Assembly (NCBI RefSeq): GCF_024363565.1
Contig: NZ_JAJEKE010000013.1
Location: 54,205-118,204, forward strand
Reading direction: 5' to 3'
DNA length: 64,000 nt
DNA from: Lutispora saccharofermentans
Lineage (GTDB): Bacteria; Bacillota; Clostridia; Lutisporales; Lutisporaceae
Part shown: positions 27,388 through 35,336 of the stretch, in pieces
Layout: every line of letters begins with the position of its first letter
Position numbering within the stretch: position 1 is the first letter of the stretch
Position numbers and translations under genes: made by a program
Notes under the pieces: model-generated
Seen by the model: only the letters and a program-made list of their open reading frames with translations
The model's database searches: none
Told to the model about the DNA's origin: nothing

Positions 27388-28227
27388 TCATAATTTCAGT
27401 TTTGGATCCAGAATATCCCTCAAACTATCCCCAAGTATATTAAATGACAGTATGGTGCAAATGATAAATATAGCAGGGAATATAGCTGTCCAAGGAGCCA
27501 GCTCCATATAGCTCCGGCTTGCATTGAGCATGGATCCCCAAGAAGGGTTGGGCGGTTGTATGCCTAAGCCTAAGAAGCTCATTGATGCCTCTGTCAATAT
27601 GGCACCTGATAGGGCCAGAGTTACTTGCACCATAAATGGAGCCATAATATTAGGCGAAATATGCTTCATTATTATATCAAGGGGCTTCAATCCTATAGCT
27701 TTTGCACTTGTAATATACTCCATAGATTTTACAGAAATTACAGACGCTCTGACAGTCCTTGTAAATACAGGTGTAGACACTATACCTATGGCAATCATGG
27801 TATTAGAAAGGTTCGGACCTAACACAGACACTATCGCCAGTGCTAAAAGTATCGACGGGAATGCAAAGAGCACATCCATAAGCCTCATTATGACATTATC
27901 TACATTGCCCTCAAAGTATCCTGCAATAAGACCCAGTATATATCCGGAAGTGGCTGCTATGCCTACAGATATTATGCCTACTATGAGGGATACCCTCGCT
28001 CCGAATATCACACGGCTGAATATGTCCCTCCCGAATTCATCAGTACCAAAAATAAATTTGCTTCCCGGAGGATTTAAAATGTTTTTGGAAAACATATCGG
28101 TAGGCTCATAAGGAGCTATAACAGGAGCCAAAAGGCTCAATGCAACTACAACCAATACACCCAGCAGTCCTATCCTGCCCAGGCGGTCCTTCATCAAATT
28201 CTTCAATAAAATATGCAAACTTTTCAC
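27388..28227 (-). CDS. Dipeptide ABC transporter permease (DppC type)
   Basis: 279 residues. The N-terminal OppC_N-like helix (RIGLLGVLVVVALSLLAPVIAPY) and six membrane segments are visible. The EAA-type cytoplasmic loop contains EYITSAKAIGLKPLDIIMKHISPNI. GTDEFGRDIFSRVIFGARVSL is the conserved periplasmic-side block of DppC proteins (seen as GTDEFGRDIFSRVIFG). It is 11 nt after dppB and forms the membrane channel with it. Confidence 0.94.
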   Translation of the reverse strand: MKSLHILLKNLMKDRLGRIGLLGVLVVVALSLLAPVIAPYEPTDMFSKNILNPPGSKFIFGTDEFGRDIFSRVIFGARVSLIVGIISVGIAATSGYILGLIAGYFEGNVDNVIMRLMDVLFAFPSILLALAIVSVLGPNLSNTMIAIGIVSTPVFTRTVRASVISVKSMEYITSAKAIGLKPLDIIMKHISPNIMAPFMVQVTLALSGAILTEASMSFLGLGIQPPNPSWGSMLNASRSYMELAPWTAIFPAIFIICTILSFNILGDSLRDILDPKLKL

Positions 28228-28238
28228 CTCCTGCCATG

Positions 28239-29183
28239 CTACTTATAGGATATTCTCGGATCTATATAGGTATAAAGTATATCTACTATCAGATTAACTA
28301 TTACATATATGAAGGCTATGAACATTATACAGGCTTGGACAACAGGGTAATCTCTCTGGTTGATAGCAGTAAGGACCATTTGTCCCAAACCCGGCAGAGA
28401 AAAAATCTGTTCCGTAACAACAGTGCCGCCCAGCAGGGAGCCTATCTGCATCCCTATGAGGGTGATTATTGGTATCATTCCATTTTTCAGTGCATGCACA
28501 AATATCACTATCTTTTCACTTGCTCCTTTAGCCCTTACAGCCTTGATAAAGTCCTGCCTCAGAACCTCAAGTATGGAAGATCTGGTCATTCTCATTACAG
28601 AACCCGACATTATAGCCCCCAGCACAAAGGCAGGCAAAATCATTATCTGCAAATTGACAGCCGGATTCTCAATAAAGCTCTCATATCCTACCGGAGGATA
28701 ATAAGAAAAACCTAGGGACAAAACTAATATAAGCAGTGTCGCCAATGCAAAATTCGGTACGGATACTCCGATTAAGGACATAACCCTTACAACTCCGTCT
28801 ACCCATGTATTTCTCTTCAAAGCAGAGATAATACCCAAAGGTATTGCTATTATCCAAGATATAGCAGCTGCCAAAAGAGTAAGCTCAAAGGTTAGCTTGA
28901 ATCTGCTCAGCATCTCGGGAAGTATAGGCTTGTCAGTTCTCAGCGAATTGCCGAAATCTCCCTGCAGAACTCTCGATATCCAATTCCAATATTGCTTGTA
29001 CCAGGGAAGATCTAAACCAAATTGCTCCTCAAGCCTTTGCCTAGCCTCAGGGGTTTCCTCTATACCAAGCATGCTTGATATGGCATCTCCCGGCAGCATA
29101 TGCATTATCAGAAAAATGCATAGGGTTATACCTATTAAGACAGGAATGAGCATAAGTATCCTTCTGATGATATAATCCTTCAA
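28239..29183 (-). CDS. Dipeptide ABC transporter permease (DppB type)
   Basis: 314 residues, six membrane segments, with the DppB start YIIRRILMLIPVLIGITLCIF and the EAA loop DFIKAVRAKGASEKIVIFVHALKNGM. The C-terminal NLIVDILYTYIDPRISYK is typical. It is separated from the binding-protein gene by 165 bp that hold a palindromic repeat, which may shape mRNA ends between dppA and dppB. Forms the pore with DppC. Confidence 0.94.
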   Translation of the reverse strand: MKDYIIRRILMLIPVLIGITLCIFLIMHMLPGDAISSMLGIEETPEARQRLEEQFGLDLPWYKQYWNWISRVLQGDFGNSLRTDKPILPEMLSRFKLTFELTLLAAAISWIIAIPLGIISALKRNTWVDGVVRVMSLIGVSVPNFALATLLILVLSLGFSYYPPVGYESFIENPAVNLQIMILPAFVLGAIMSGSVMRMTRSSILEVLRQDFIKAVRAKGASEKIVIFVHALKNGMIPIITLIGMQIGSLLGGTVVTEQIFSLPGLGQMVLTAINQRDYPVVQACIMFIAFIYVIVNLIVDILYTYIDPRISYK

Positions 29184-29234
29184 TTTCTCACATCCTAATG
29201 TAATAACTCATTTTATAAATAATGCGACAGAAAA

Positions 29235-29331
29235 GGAGACGGAAACCACGGAAAGACACGGAATCTTTCACGAAAAAACGCGGGAGGATTTTTTGTGAAG
29301 TTTCAGTGACTTTTCGTGTTCGCCGTTCCCC
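29235..29331. repeat. GGAACGG-type palindromic repeat between dppA and dppB
   Basis: GGAGACGGAAACCACGGAAA opens and TTTTCGTGTTCGCCGTTCCC closes the element, with AATCTTTCACG and CGTGAAAG-like inner parts. It lies within an operon, where hairpins commonly tune mRNA stability so that the binding protein is made in excess. That use here is inference. Confidence 0.6.
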
Positions 29332-29348
29332 ATCACAATTTTTATATA

Positions 29349-30890
29349 CTATTCGATGACTACATTTTCAAAGTCTTCAGTATTGAATGTGTCCGGGTTA
29401 AATCCCTTTAACTCCGTTCTGGTGAAATAATAATCCATTGGCGATATTATAAACAAATTTGGTGAGTCATCAATAAGTATCTCCTGAGCTTTTTTATAAA
29501 GCTCCAATCTCTTTGTCTCATCCACTGTTATCTTTGCTTCTTCTGTCAACGCGTCAAACTCAGGATTGGAATATCCCCAAACGTTTGCGGAGCCTTTGGT
29601 AGAGAAGAAGAATCCCAATGCCCTGTCCGGGTCGGAGCCGGAGCCGTTTCTGCCGGCCATCATCTGATGATTCTTATTTTTCCAGGCATCTACATATTGG
29701 CCTGATTCCAGGTTTTGTATAGTGGCTTTTATGCCGATGGCTTCAAGCTGCTTCTGAAGCAATTGGGCTGTATCCCTTATATCATCATATAAGCCTGCAG
29801 TTATCACTGTTTCAAAGCCATTTGGATATCCTGCTTCAGCCAAAAGCTGCTTGGCTTTTTCAATATTATATTGATACATTTCAGTGCTTTCCGCGTCTAT
29901 GGACCATTTCTTGAGTGACGGAGGCACAGGTCCTGATACTACAGCGTTTCCTCCATATATGGTCTGCGCTATTTCCGGGCGGTTGACTGCAAGGCTTATA
30001 GCTTGTCTGACCTTCTTATTATTAAAGGGCTCTATAGTCATATTGAATCCTAAATAGCTGTATTCATTTGATTGATAGCTTATAATATTTATATCCTTAT
30101 TATCCTTTACCAAGGGTATGCTCTGAGGCGAAAGCTTTGTAATATGAACCTTACCTGTCCTAAGCGCTGCCAATCGAGAGGACTCGTCAGGCATTATGTG
30201 GAATACTATGCCGTCGAGCTTCGGCTGACCCTCCATGAAATAGCTCGGGTTCTTAACCAAAGTTACATGATTGTCAGGTATCCATTCCTTAAGCATGAAT
30301 GGTCCGGTGCCGCAAGCTGTCTGCATCAAATTCCCTTTTTCTTCTACCGCTTCTTTAGGCACTATGGAAGCATATACGCTTGTCATGTAAGCCATGAAGG
30401 GTGCATAAGGGTCTGATAAGCTGAACTTTACAGTATATTTGTCTACTGCTTCTACACTTTGGACCTTTGAGAAATATGATCTTCCTACTGCTGCAGTGTC
30501 GGGGTTCAGTATTCTTTCAAAGCTGTATTTTACATCGTCGGCAGTCATTTCTCTTCCGTTATGAAACCTTACGCCTTGTTTCAGCTTGAAAATATAAGTG
30601 ACATCATCGGGCTGCTCCCATGACTCTGCCAGCTCCGGCTGAAACTCTCCATTCTCATCCATATCCACAAGGCTGTTATATATCTTGCCGTATATCCTGA
30701 TGGATGCAGCTGCCGGGACCTTATGAGGGTCTAAGCCTGCAGGTTCTCCATCGGTAGCATATTGCAGGATTTGTTCCTTTGCCGGCCCATTGCTCTCTCC
30801 TGCCGGTTGAGCGGGCTGCTTTTGTCCGCAAGCTGTAAATAAAACAGCAAATGCCAATAGAAGTGCAATAATTGATAATTTTCTCTTCAA
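29349..30890 (-). CDS. Solute-binding lipoprotein, family 5 (DppA/OppA type)
   Basis: 513 residues. The signal peptide ends in the lipobox LFTACG, so Cys at about residue 21 is lipidated and the protein is tethered outside the membrane. Family 5 motifs are YKIYNSLVDMDENGEF-like IYGKIYNSLVDMDE, WEQPDDVTYIFKLKQGVRFHNGREMTADDVKYSFERI, and AVNRPEIAQTIYGG. It captures peptides or similar ligands for DppBCDF. Its place beside anmK and murQ suggests muropeptides or MurNAc-containing ligands; ligand specificity cannot be read from sequence. Confidence 0.93.
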   Translation of the reverse strand: MKRKLSIIALLLAFAVLFTACGQKQPAQPAGESNGPAKEQILQYATDGEPAGLDPHKVPAAASIRIYGKIYNSLVDMDENGEFQPELAESWEQPDDVTYIFKLKQGVRFHNGREMTADDVKYSFERILNPDTAAVGRSYFSKVQSVEAVDKYTVKFSLSDPYAPFMAYMTSVYASIVPKEAVEEKGNLMQTACGTGPFMLKEWIPDNHVTLVKNPSYFMEGQPKLDGIVFHIMPDESSRLAALRTGKVHITKLSPQSIPLVKDNKDINIISYQSNEYSYLGFNMTIEPFNNKKVRQAISLAVNRPEIAQTIYGGNAVVSGPVPPSLKKWSIDAESTEMYQYNIEKAKQLLAEAGYPNGFETVITAGLYDDIRDTAQLLQKQLEAIGIKATIQNLESGQYVDAWKNKNHQMMAGRNGSGSDPDRALGFFFSTKGSANVWGYSNPEFDALTEEAKITVDETKRLELYKKAQEILIDDSPNLFIISPMDYYFTRTELKGFNPDTFNTEDFENVVIE

Positions 30891-30906
30891 CTCGATTTCC
30901 CCCTTA

Positions 30907-31974
30907 TCATTTTAGTTGATTTAAAATTGCTTCGTGAAGCTCCTGCCTGAACGGCTGCAAATTTCTGGGCTGCCTTGTATGAAGCCTGTTGGTCAAAGTC
31001 ACGGCAACGATATCCATTTCAGGGCACAGCCATAGGGATGTACCTGTAAAGCCTGAATGCCCGCAGCCCTGAGGAAAAATTTCAGAAATTTGCCAGCCTA
31101 GTCCTCTGCCATCCTTTTGCTCCTTCATAGCTTCTTTTACAAGCCTCTCTTCAATAAGCCTTTTAGATCTCCACTCACCACCCATCAAGTATAATTGGCA
31201 TATATTTGTGAAGCCGTCTGCATCTGAAAAAATTCCTGCATGGCCTGACATGCCTCCGAAATAATAGAATGCATTTCCATCATTGACCTCACCGCAAATA
31301 GGCAAATTCTCTGCTCTCCATCCGTCAAAGCTTATATTTCTATCCTTGCACATGCTCTTTTCTATCCTGTTGCCAAACTCAGTACAAGCAATATTCAGTT
31401 TATCCTTTGGACAATAATTCATATTATCTATGCCTAAAGGTATCCTTATATACTGCTCCAATGCTTCATCCAGTCCCATGCCGATGATCCTTTTGATCAT
31501 CTCTCCCAACAGCATGAAGTTTAAATCGCTATACAATACACCCTTTACTTTTTCGGTCCTCCCGGTAATCTCATTGAGGACCTGAAGAAAAGTTCCCTTT
31601 TCGCTATAAAAAGGATACCAATCTATCAAGCCTGAACTGTGTGTCAGAAGGTTTTTGACTGTCACATCCTTCAATCGCTCCGTCAATGCAGGATAGTCCG
31701 CAGCCTCAGCAAAATAATTTAGCACAGGGTCTTCAAGCTTCATTTTATTATCTGTGATCAACATCAAAGCTACCGTAGAAGTAACGATCTTTGTCAATGA
31801 GGCTGCATCAAAAACCATCTTTTCGTTTGCAGGGACCAAAACCGGTTCAAGGCTTCCATAACCAAAAGACTTCTCATAAATCACTTCTCCCCTGACGGAT
31901 ACCTTGCATACGGCACCGGGAAAATAACCTGCCACCATATACTTTTTAATAATGCTGTCAATCGCATTCCCCAT
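30907..31974 (-). CDS. Serine hydrolase of the beta-lactamase/EstB (class C) family
   Basis: 355 residues, no signal peptide. The active-site tetrad SLTK (in FDAASLTKIVTS, about residues 54-57), YSDLNF in place of the class C Tyr-x-Asn (about 145), and HSGFTG as the KTG equivalent are present. Such enzymes act as esterases, D-aminopeptidases or carboxypeptidases. As a cytosolic member of an amino-sugar/peptide operon it may trim D-amino acids or peptides from imported muropeptides; that is inference. 16 nt before dppA. Confidence 0.88.
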   Translation of the reverse strand: MGNAIDSIIKKYMVAGYFPGAVCKVSVRGEVIYEKSFGYGSLEPVLVPANEKMVFDAASLTKIVTSTVALMLITDNKMKLEDPVLNYFAEAADYPALTERLKDVTVKNLLTHSSGLIDWYPFYSEKGTFLQVLNEITGRTEKVKGVLYSDLNFMLLGEMIKRIIGMGLDEALEQYIRIPLGIDNMNYCPKDKLNIACTEFGNRIEKSMCKDRNISFDGWRAENLPICGEVNDGNAFYYFGGMSGHAGIFSDADGFTNICQLYLMGGEWRSKRLIEERLVKEAMKEQKDGRGLGWQISEIFPQGCGHSGFTGTSLWLCPEMDIVAVTLTNRLHTRQPRNLQPFRQELHEAILNQLK

Positions 31975-31989
31975 GTATGGTTTACCTCC

Positions 31990-32490
31990 CTATATGAGCT
32001 TTGACATGTATATATCGTCTATGTACTCTCCATCGACGTAAAGAGAATGCTTTTTTATACCTTCGATCTCAAAGCCCATTTTTCTATACAATGCCTTGCC
32101 GGCCTCATTATTCTCCATTACAGTGAGCTCTAACCTATGTATGCCATTTTCTTTGGCCCAACTCTCAAGCTCCGTAAACAGCCTTGTGCCTATGCCCTTG
32201 CCTGCATGACTCTGCAATATGCCTATGCTTATATGCACCATATGGGCGATACGCTTGATTTCTCTGCCTGCAGCCATCAGATAGCCTAAAAGCTCTCCTT
32301 CCTCTTCTGCTACTAAAAGAAGCGATTTTTTATTGCTCATTATTTGCCTTATGTTTTCTCTTTGCTGCTCCAAGGTGATAACTCTTTCACCCGGCTCATA
32401 AAGCCTGAAAATAGTTTCTTCATCCAGCATATTGAATAGGTTCATGTACTTTTCAGCATCTTCAATCCTTATGGGCCTTATATCAACCAT
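31990..32490 (-). CDS. GNAT family N-acetyltransferase
   Basis: 166 residues. The acetyl-CoA pyrophosphate-binding motif A is SHAGKGIGTRLF (about 109-120), with the preceding beta-4 strand HISIGIL and later NEAGKALYRKMGFEIEG, in the order of RimI/YhhY-like proteins. It transfers an acetyl group from acetyl-CoA to an amine of unknown identity. Its place between anmK and the serine hydrolase (gaps of 25 and 15 nt) suggests an amino-sugar or peptide amine, but family members are too diverse to say. Confidence 0.9.
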   Translation of the reverse strand: MVDIRPIRIEDAEKYMNLFNMLDEETIFRLYEPGERVITLEQQRENIRQIMSNKKSLLLVAEEEGELLGYLMAAGREIKRIAHMVHISIGILQSHAGKGIGTRLFTELESWAKENGIHRLELTVMENNEAGKALYRKMGFEIEGIKKHSLYVDGEYIDDIYMSKLI

Positions 32491-32515
32491 ATAGGCACTC
32501 CTCCCTGTTTTCTAA

Positions 32516-33823
32516 TTATTTGCTTGGTAAAGCTAATTTCCCCATTACTACTTTTTTTGCCGCACCTGTAGCACCAGGCAAATTATTGGTGCGTCCTGAC
32601 AAAAACTCATTTCCTAATATAGCAAAAGCCACCGCTTCTTTAGCATCAACAGAGAAATCCAATTCCTCCGCCGATTTCACTTCTGCCTTGATTATTCTTT
32701 TCAACTCCTGCATCAAAGCCTTGTTATGGACACCTCCGCCGCTGACAAAGACTTCATCCACCTTGCATTTTGGCTCTACGAATCTACGAAGCTGAGATTC
32801 CACAGCATGAGCAGTATAGCAGGTTATTGTAGCCAGAATATCATTAAAGCTTAAACCCATGCCTATACCGTCGGTATAGAGCTTTCCGGCATAATCCAAT
32901 GTATAATATTCTCTTCCCGTGCTTTTAGGCGGTTTTTTATCAAGATATGAATCTTCTGCCAGTATCTTAGAAAGCCAATCCAGGCATGTCCTCCCCGATA
33001 ATGCCATAACACCTCCCAGGTCATAGTTCATTCGGCCATTTGTCCCTATCTTCATCACGGCATCTATCAAAACATTCCCGGGACCGGTGTCAAAGGCCCA
33101 TACGTCATCCTCATTGCCGTCAGCCTTCAAAACCGTAATATTGCTCATGCCTCCGATGTTGAGCAGAACCCTGCTCTTGTCCGGATGGGAAAAAAGCAAG
33201 TAGTCCACATAGGGCACCAATGGAGCCCCCTGCCCTCCGTAAGCCATATCGCTGGGACGGAAATCTCCTACGGTTATCGCTTCAGTTACCGCTGCAATAA
33301 CGGCAAGCTCTCCGATCTGAAATGTGCTGTTCTTTTCCGGCATATGATAAATCGTCTGACCGTGGGAGCTTATGAAATCTATCTCCTTCAGGCTCATGCC
33401 GGCCTTCTGCGCAACTTTCACAGCAGCCTGGCCCATCTTATTGCCCAAATATACATTCATCTCGCATATATCATTGATCTTTGAAGTATCCGGACTGCAC
33501 AATTTTAATATGGATTCTCTCTCGACCTGCGAATACGGCAGCGTCAAAAACTCCAGAAGCCTTACTTTTGTATCCTTGTAATTGCCCTCTATTTCAACCA
33601 GTGCAGCATCTATGCCATCCAGAGAAGTGCCTGACATAAGGCCTATGCAAAGCTTTTTATCCTTTTTTATTATATTGTTGAACGAAACTTCATTCAGTGG
33701 GAGATTCAACTCCCGCTGAATGTTAGTCGAGTCCATACTGGACTTATCCGCTCTTTGGCATCCGCCGCCTATAGAGGCGGGGGACTTAGATCGGGTTAGT
33801 TCAGTGTTTAAAATATCTATCAT
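32516..33823 (-). CDS. anmK: Anhydro-N-acetylmuramic acid kinase with element-encoded N-terminal insert
   Basis: 435 residues from ATG 33823, with AGGAAGG upstream; longer frames overlap murR without an RBS. From about residue 57 it is a normal AnmK: GLMSGTSLDGIDAALVE, then AFDTGPGNVLIDAV and FVSGGGVHN, the ASKHA-fold ATP and sugar sites. It hydrolyses the 1,6-anhydro bond of anhMurNAc and phosphorylates it to MurNAc-6-P, the MurQ substrate. Residues 7-49 are encoded by a 129-bp mobile element (33678-33806) inserted in frame; removing it leaves MIDILNNIIKKDKKL-CIGL, close to a usual AnmK start. Whether the extended protein is active is untested. Confidence 0.9.
   Translation of the reverse strand: MIDILNTELTRSKSPASIGGGCQRADKSSMDSTNIQRELNLPLNEVSFNNIIKKDKKLCIGLMSGTSLDGIDAALVEIEGNYKDTKVRLLEFLTLPYSQVERESILKLCSPDTSKINDICEMNVYLGNKMGQAAVKVAQKAGMSLKEIDFISSHGQTIYHMPEKNSTFQIGELAVIAAVTEAITVGDFRPSDMAYGGQGAPLVPYVDYLLFSHPDKSRVLLNIGGMSNITVLKADGNEDDVWAFDTGPGNVLIDAVMKIGTNGRMNYDLGGVMALSGRTCLDWLSKILAEDSYLDKKPPKSTGREYYTLDYAGKLYTDGIGMGLSFNDILATITCYTAHAVESQLRRFVEPKCKVDEVFVSGGGVHNKALMQELKRIIKAEVKSAEELDFSVDAKEAVAFAILGNEFLSGRTNNLPGATGAAKKVVMGKLALPSK
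33678..33806 (+). mobile_element. Multi-hairpin element, copy A (IS200/IS605-like end), inside anmK
   Basis: 129 bp from TTGAACGA to TTCAGTG. Hairpins: CATTCAG/CTGAATG with inner GGGAG/CTCCC around loop ATTCAA; GTCC/GGAC; and CCGCC/GGCGG around CTATAGA. There are no terminal inverted repeats and no evident target duplication, as in IS200/IS605-type single-strand transposons and their PATE derivatives. Copy B at 44465-44592 is about 90 percent identical. Family placement is from memory of such ends and is not verified. Confidence 0.7.
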
Positions 33824-33827
33824 GATG

Positions 33828-34688
33828 CTACCTTCCTTCTCTGAATATATCAGTTGCTCTCCTCGTCTGATCCAGATATTTGATGGTGTCATCGTACTGT
33901 CTCGTGGCAACACACATGAATAAAATATCCATGACGTGGAGCTGGGCCATTCGTGACGAAGTAGCAGCACTTCTGAAAGGCACCTCTATGCAGGATGAAG
34001 TGAAGAGATTGATATCGGCAATCTCGGATAGAGAAGTTTTGCCGTACTTGGTAAGGCTTATTGTGGTGATGCCATTGTCCTTGGCGAATTTGAGGAGCTT
34101 GATAACCTCCAAGGTCTCACCTGAGTAAGATATGCCCATCATCACGTCCTTGCATTTCATATTTCCAATAACCGTAGCAGTCAAATGCTGGTCTTCAAAG
34201 CATTGGCTGTTTTTGTTTATCCTTATAAATTTTTGCTGGGCATCCTTAGCAACCACTCCGGATGCTCCTATGCCGAAGAAGCAGACAGTCTGAGCCGCAA
34301 GCATAGAATCAACAGCCGCAGACAATGCCTGAAAGTTCATTATTTCTGAAGTTTCCATTATAGACTTGATATTGTTGTTTGTGATCTTCTGAACCACGGA
34401 CTCCTGGCTCTCATCAGCCTTTATGTCCCTATAGGCTATGCTGTCGTTCTTTTTCATATCTCCGTGAATTCTCATCTTCAAGTCCTGAAGCCCTTTAAGC
34501 CCCAGGGATTTGCATAAACGAATCACTGCCGCACTGCTTGTCCCGCTGTATTTGCCTATCTCTGCCGCAGTGAGATTGATGACCTCTTGAGGCTTTTCCA
34601 GAATATATTCAGCTACCTTCTTTTCTGATAAAGGCAAGTCATTTGACATATCCCGCAGCATAGTCAATGCTCCCTGTTTATGAGTCAT
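33828..34688 (-). CDS. MurR/RpiR family transcriptional regulator
   Basis: 286 residues from ATG 34688, with AAGGGGTGG upstream. An N-terminal RpiR-type helix-turn-helix (LPLSEKKVAEYILEKPQEVINLTAAEIGKYSGTSSAAVIRLCKSLG) is followed by a SIS sugar-phosphate domain (CFFGIGASGVVAKDAQQKF, then MGISYSGETLEVIKLLKFAKDNG). It likely senses MurNAc-6-P or GlcNAc-6-P, as E. coli MurR does. First gene of the operon, 4 nt before anmK. Its own promoter lies within a perfect inverted repeat (34709-34750), consistent with autoregulation. Confidence 0.92.
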   Translation of the reverse strand: MTHKQGALTMLRDMSNDLPLSEKKVAEYILEKPQEVINLTAAEIGKYSGTSSAAVIRLCKSLGLKGLQDLKMRIHGDMKKNDSIAYRDIKADESQESVVQKITNNNIKSIMETSEIMNFQALSAAVDSMLAAQTVCFFGIGASGVVAKDAQQKFIRINKNSQCFEDQHLTATVIGNMKCKDVMMGISYSGETLEVIKLLKFAKDNGITTISLTKYGKTSLSEIADINLFTSSCIEVPFRSAATSSRMAQLHVMDILFMCVATRQYDDTIKYLDQTRRATDIFREGR

Positions 34689-34708
34689 TCGCTGCCACCC
34701 CTTATTAA

Positions 34709-34750
34709 AATAATATTTCACTTTTATTATATGTTTATTGAAATATTATT
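34709..34750 (-). promoter_or_regulatory. Promoter and probable MurR operator
   Basis: A perfect 12-bp inverted repeat, AATAATATTTCA (34709-34720) and TGAAATATTATT (34739-34750), is separated by 18 nt. On the minus strand a -35 TTGTAA and a -10 TATAAT are 17 nt apart; the -35 overlaps the outer arm and the -10 lies between the arms. TGAAAT/ATTTCA half-sites are usual for Firmicute RpiR-family regulators. Binding would block RNA polymerase. Confidence 0.75.
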
Positions 34751-34819
34751 ACAACCATAAAAATAAAAAGATGCGTGATATATATCACACATCTCATGCC
34801 GTTGACAAGCTCCATAAGC

Positions 34820-35031
34820 AATAGCATCCATGTATAGCCACATATAGTATATAAAAATTGATGACACTAATTCACTGAGCCTAAGAAAATCCTACGCTTC
34901 CCAAAGGTCATCCGTGACCTGGAAAGCTTGCTCGGCATCCGTGCCTCGCTTACGGCTTTTCTTAGGCTCAGCTCATAAGGGTCATTGGCAATTTTTATAT
35001 AAGCATACTTAGTCTATACATGGATGCTATT
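34820..35031. mobile_element. Palindromic element with 18-bp perfect terminal inverted repeats
   Basis: 212 bp bounded by AATAGCATCCATGTATAG (34820-34837) and its exact reverse complement (35014-35031). The inverted similarity continues inward (TATATAAAAATTG against CAATTTTTATATA) to an inner 14-bp stem TGAGCCTAAGAAAA (34876-34889) / TTTTCTTAGGCTCA (34957-34970). No coding capacity. MITE-like. Confidence 0.7.
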
Positions 35032-35068
35032 TTACTGTAGCAGAATAAGTTACTATATATAGCTGTTA

Positions 35069-35325
35069 TTGTTTGTATAGCGGAATAAGTAAATGGTATG
35101 TATAGATGTCACTTATATGTATTTTGCTAACAGGTCTTTGCGATGGCTTTGATGAAAACTTCGTAAAGCTGTCATGGACGACAGCTTAGGTTCCACCAGG
35201 CAGGAGGCCTGTTTGGAACCGTTAGGAGTTTTCCAAAGGCGAGCAATAGACATGTCAAAATGCATAACTGTGTACAGATATACATACCATTCTACTTGTA
35301 GCTGCTGTATCAACAAGCTGAAATT
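35069..35325. mobile_element. Second palindromic element with internal strong hairpins
   Basis: Arms AGTAAATGGTATGTATAG (about 35088-35105) and ATACATACCATTCTACTTG (about 35280-35298) are inverted relatives. Inside are perfect hairpins AAGCTGTC/GACAGCTT (35166-35187) and GGTTCCA/TGGAACC with inner CAGGC/GCCTG (35189-35220). The right part recurs alone at 18385-18440. It could be a mobile element relic or a structured RNA; neither is proven. Confidence 0.55.
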
Positions 35326-35336
35326 TGCAGCATATA

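Noticed and set aside
27524..28715. Long plus-strand frames (195 and 191 residues) antisense to dppC and dppB
   Set aside because: Composition mirrors the membrane-protein codons of the true genes, no RBS, no family motif.
32516..33970. Longer anmK reading from 33970
   Set aside because: Would overlap murR by about 140 nt without an RBS; ATG 33823 has AGGAAGG.
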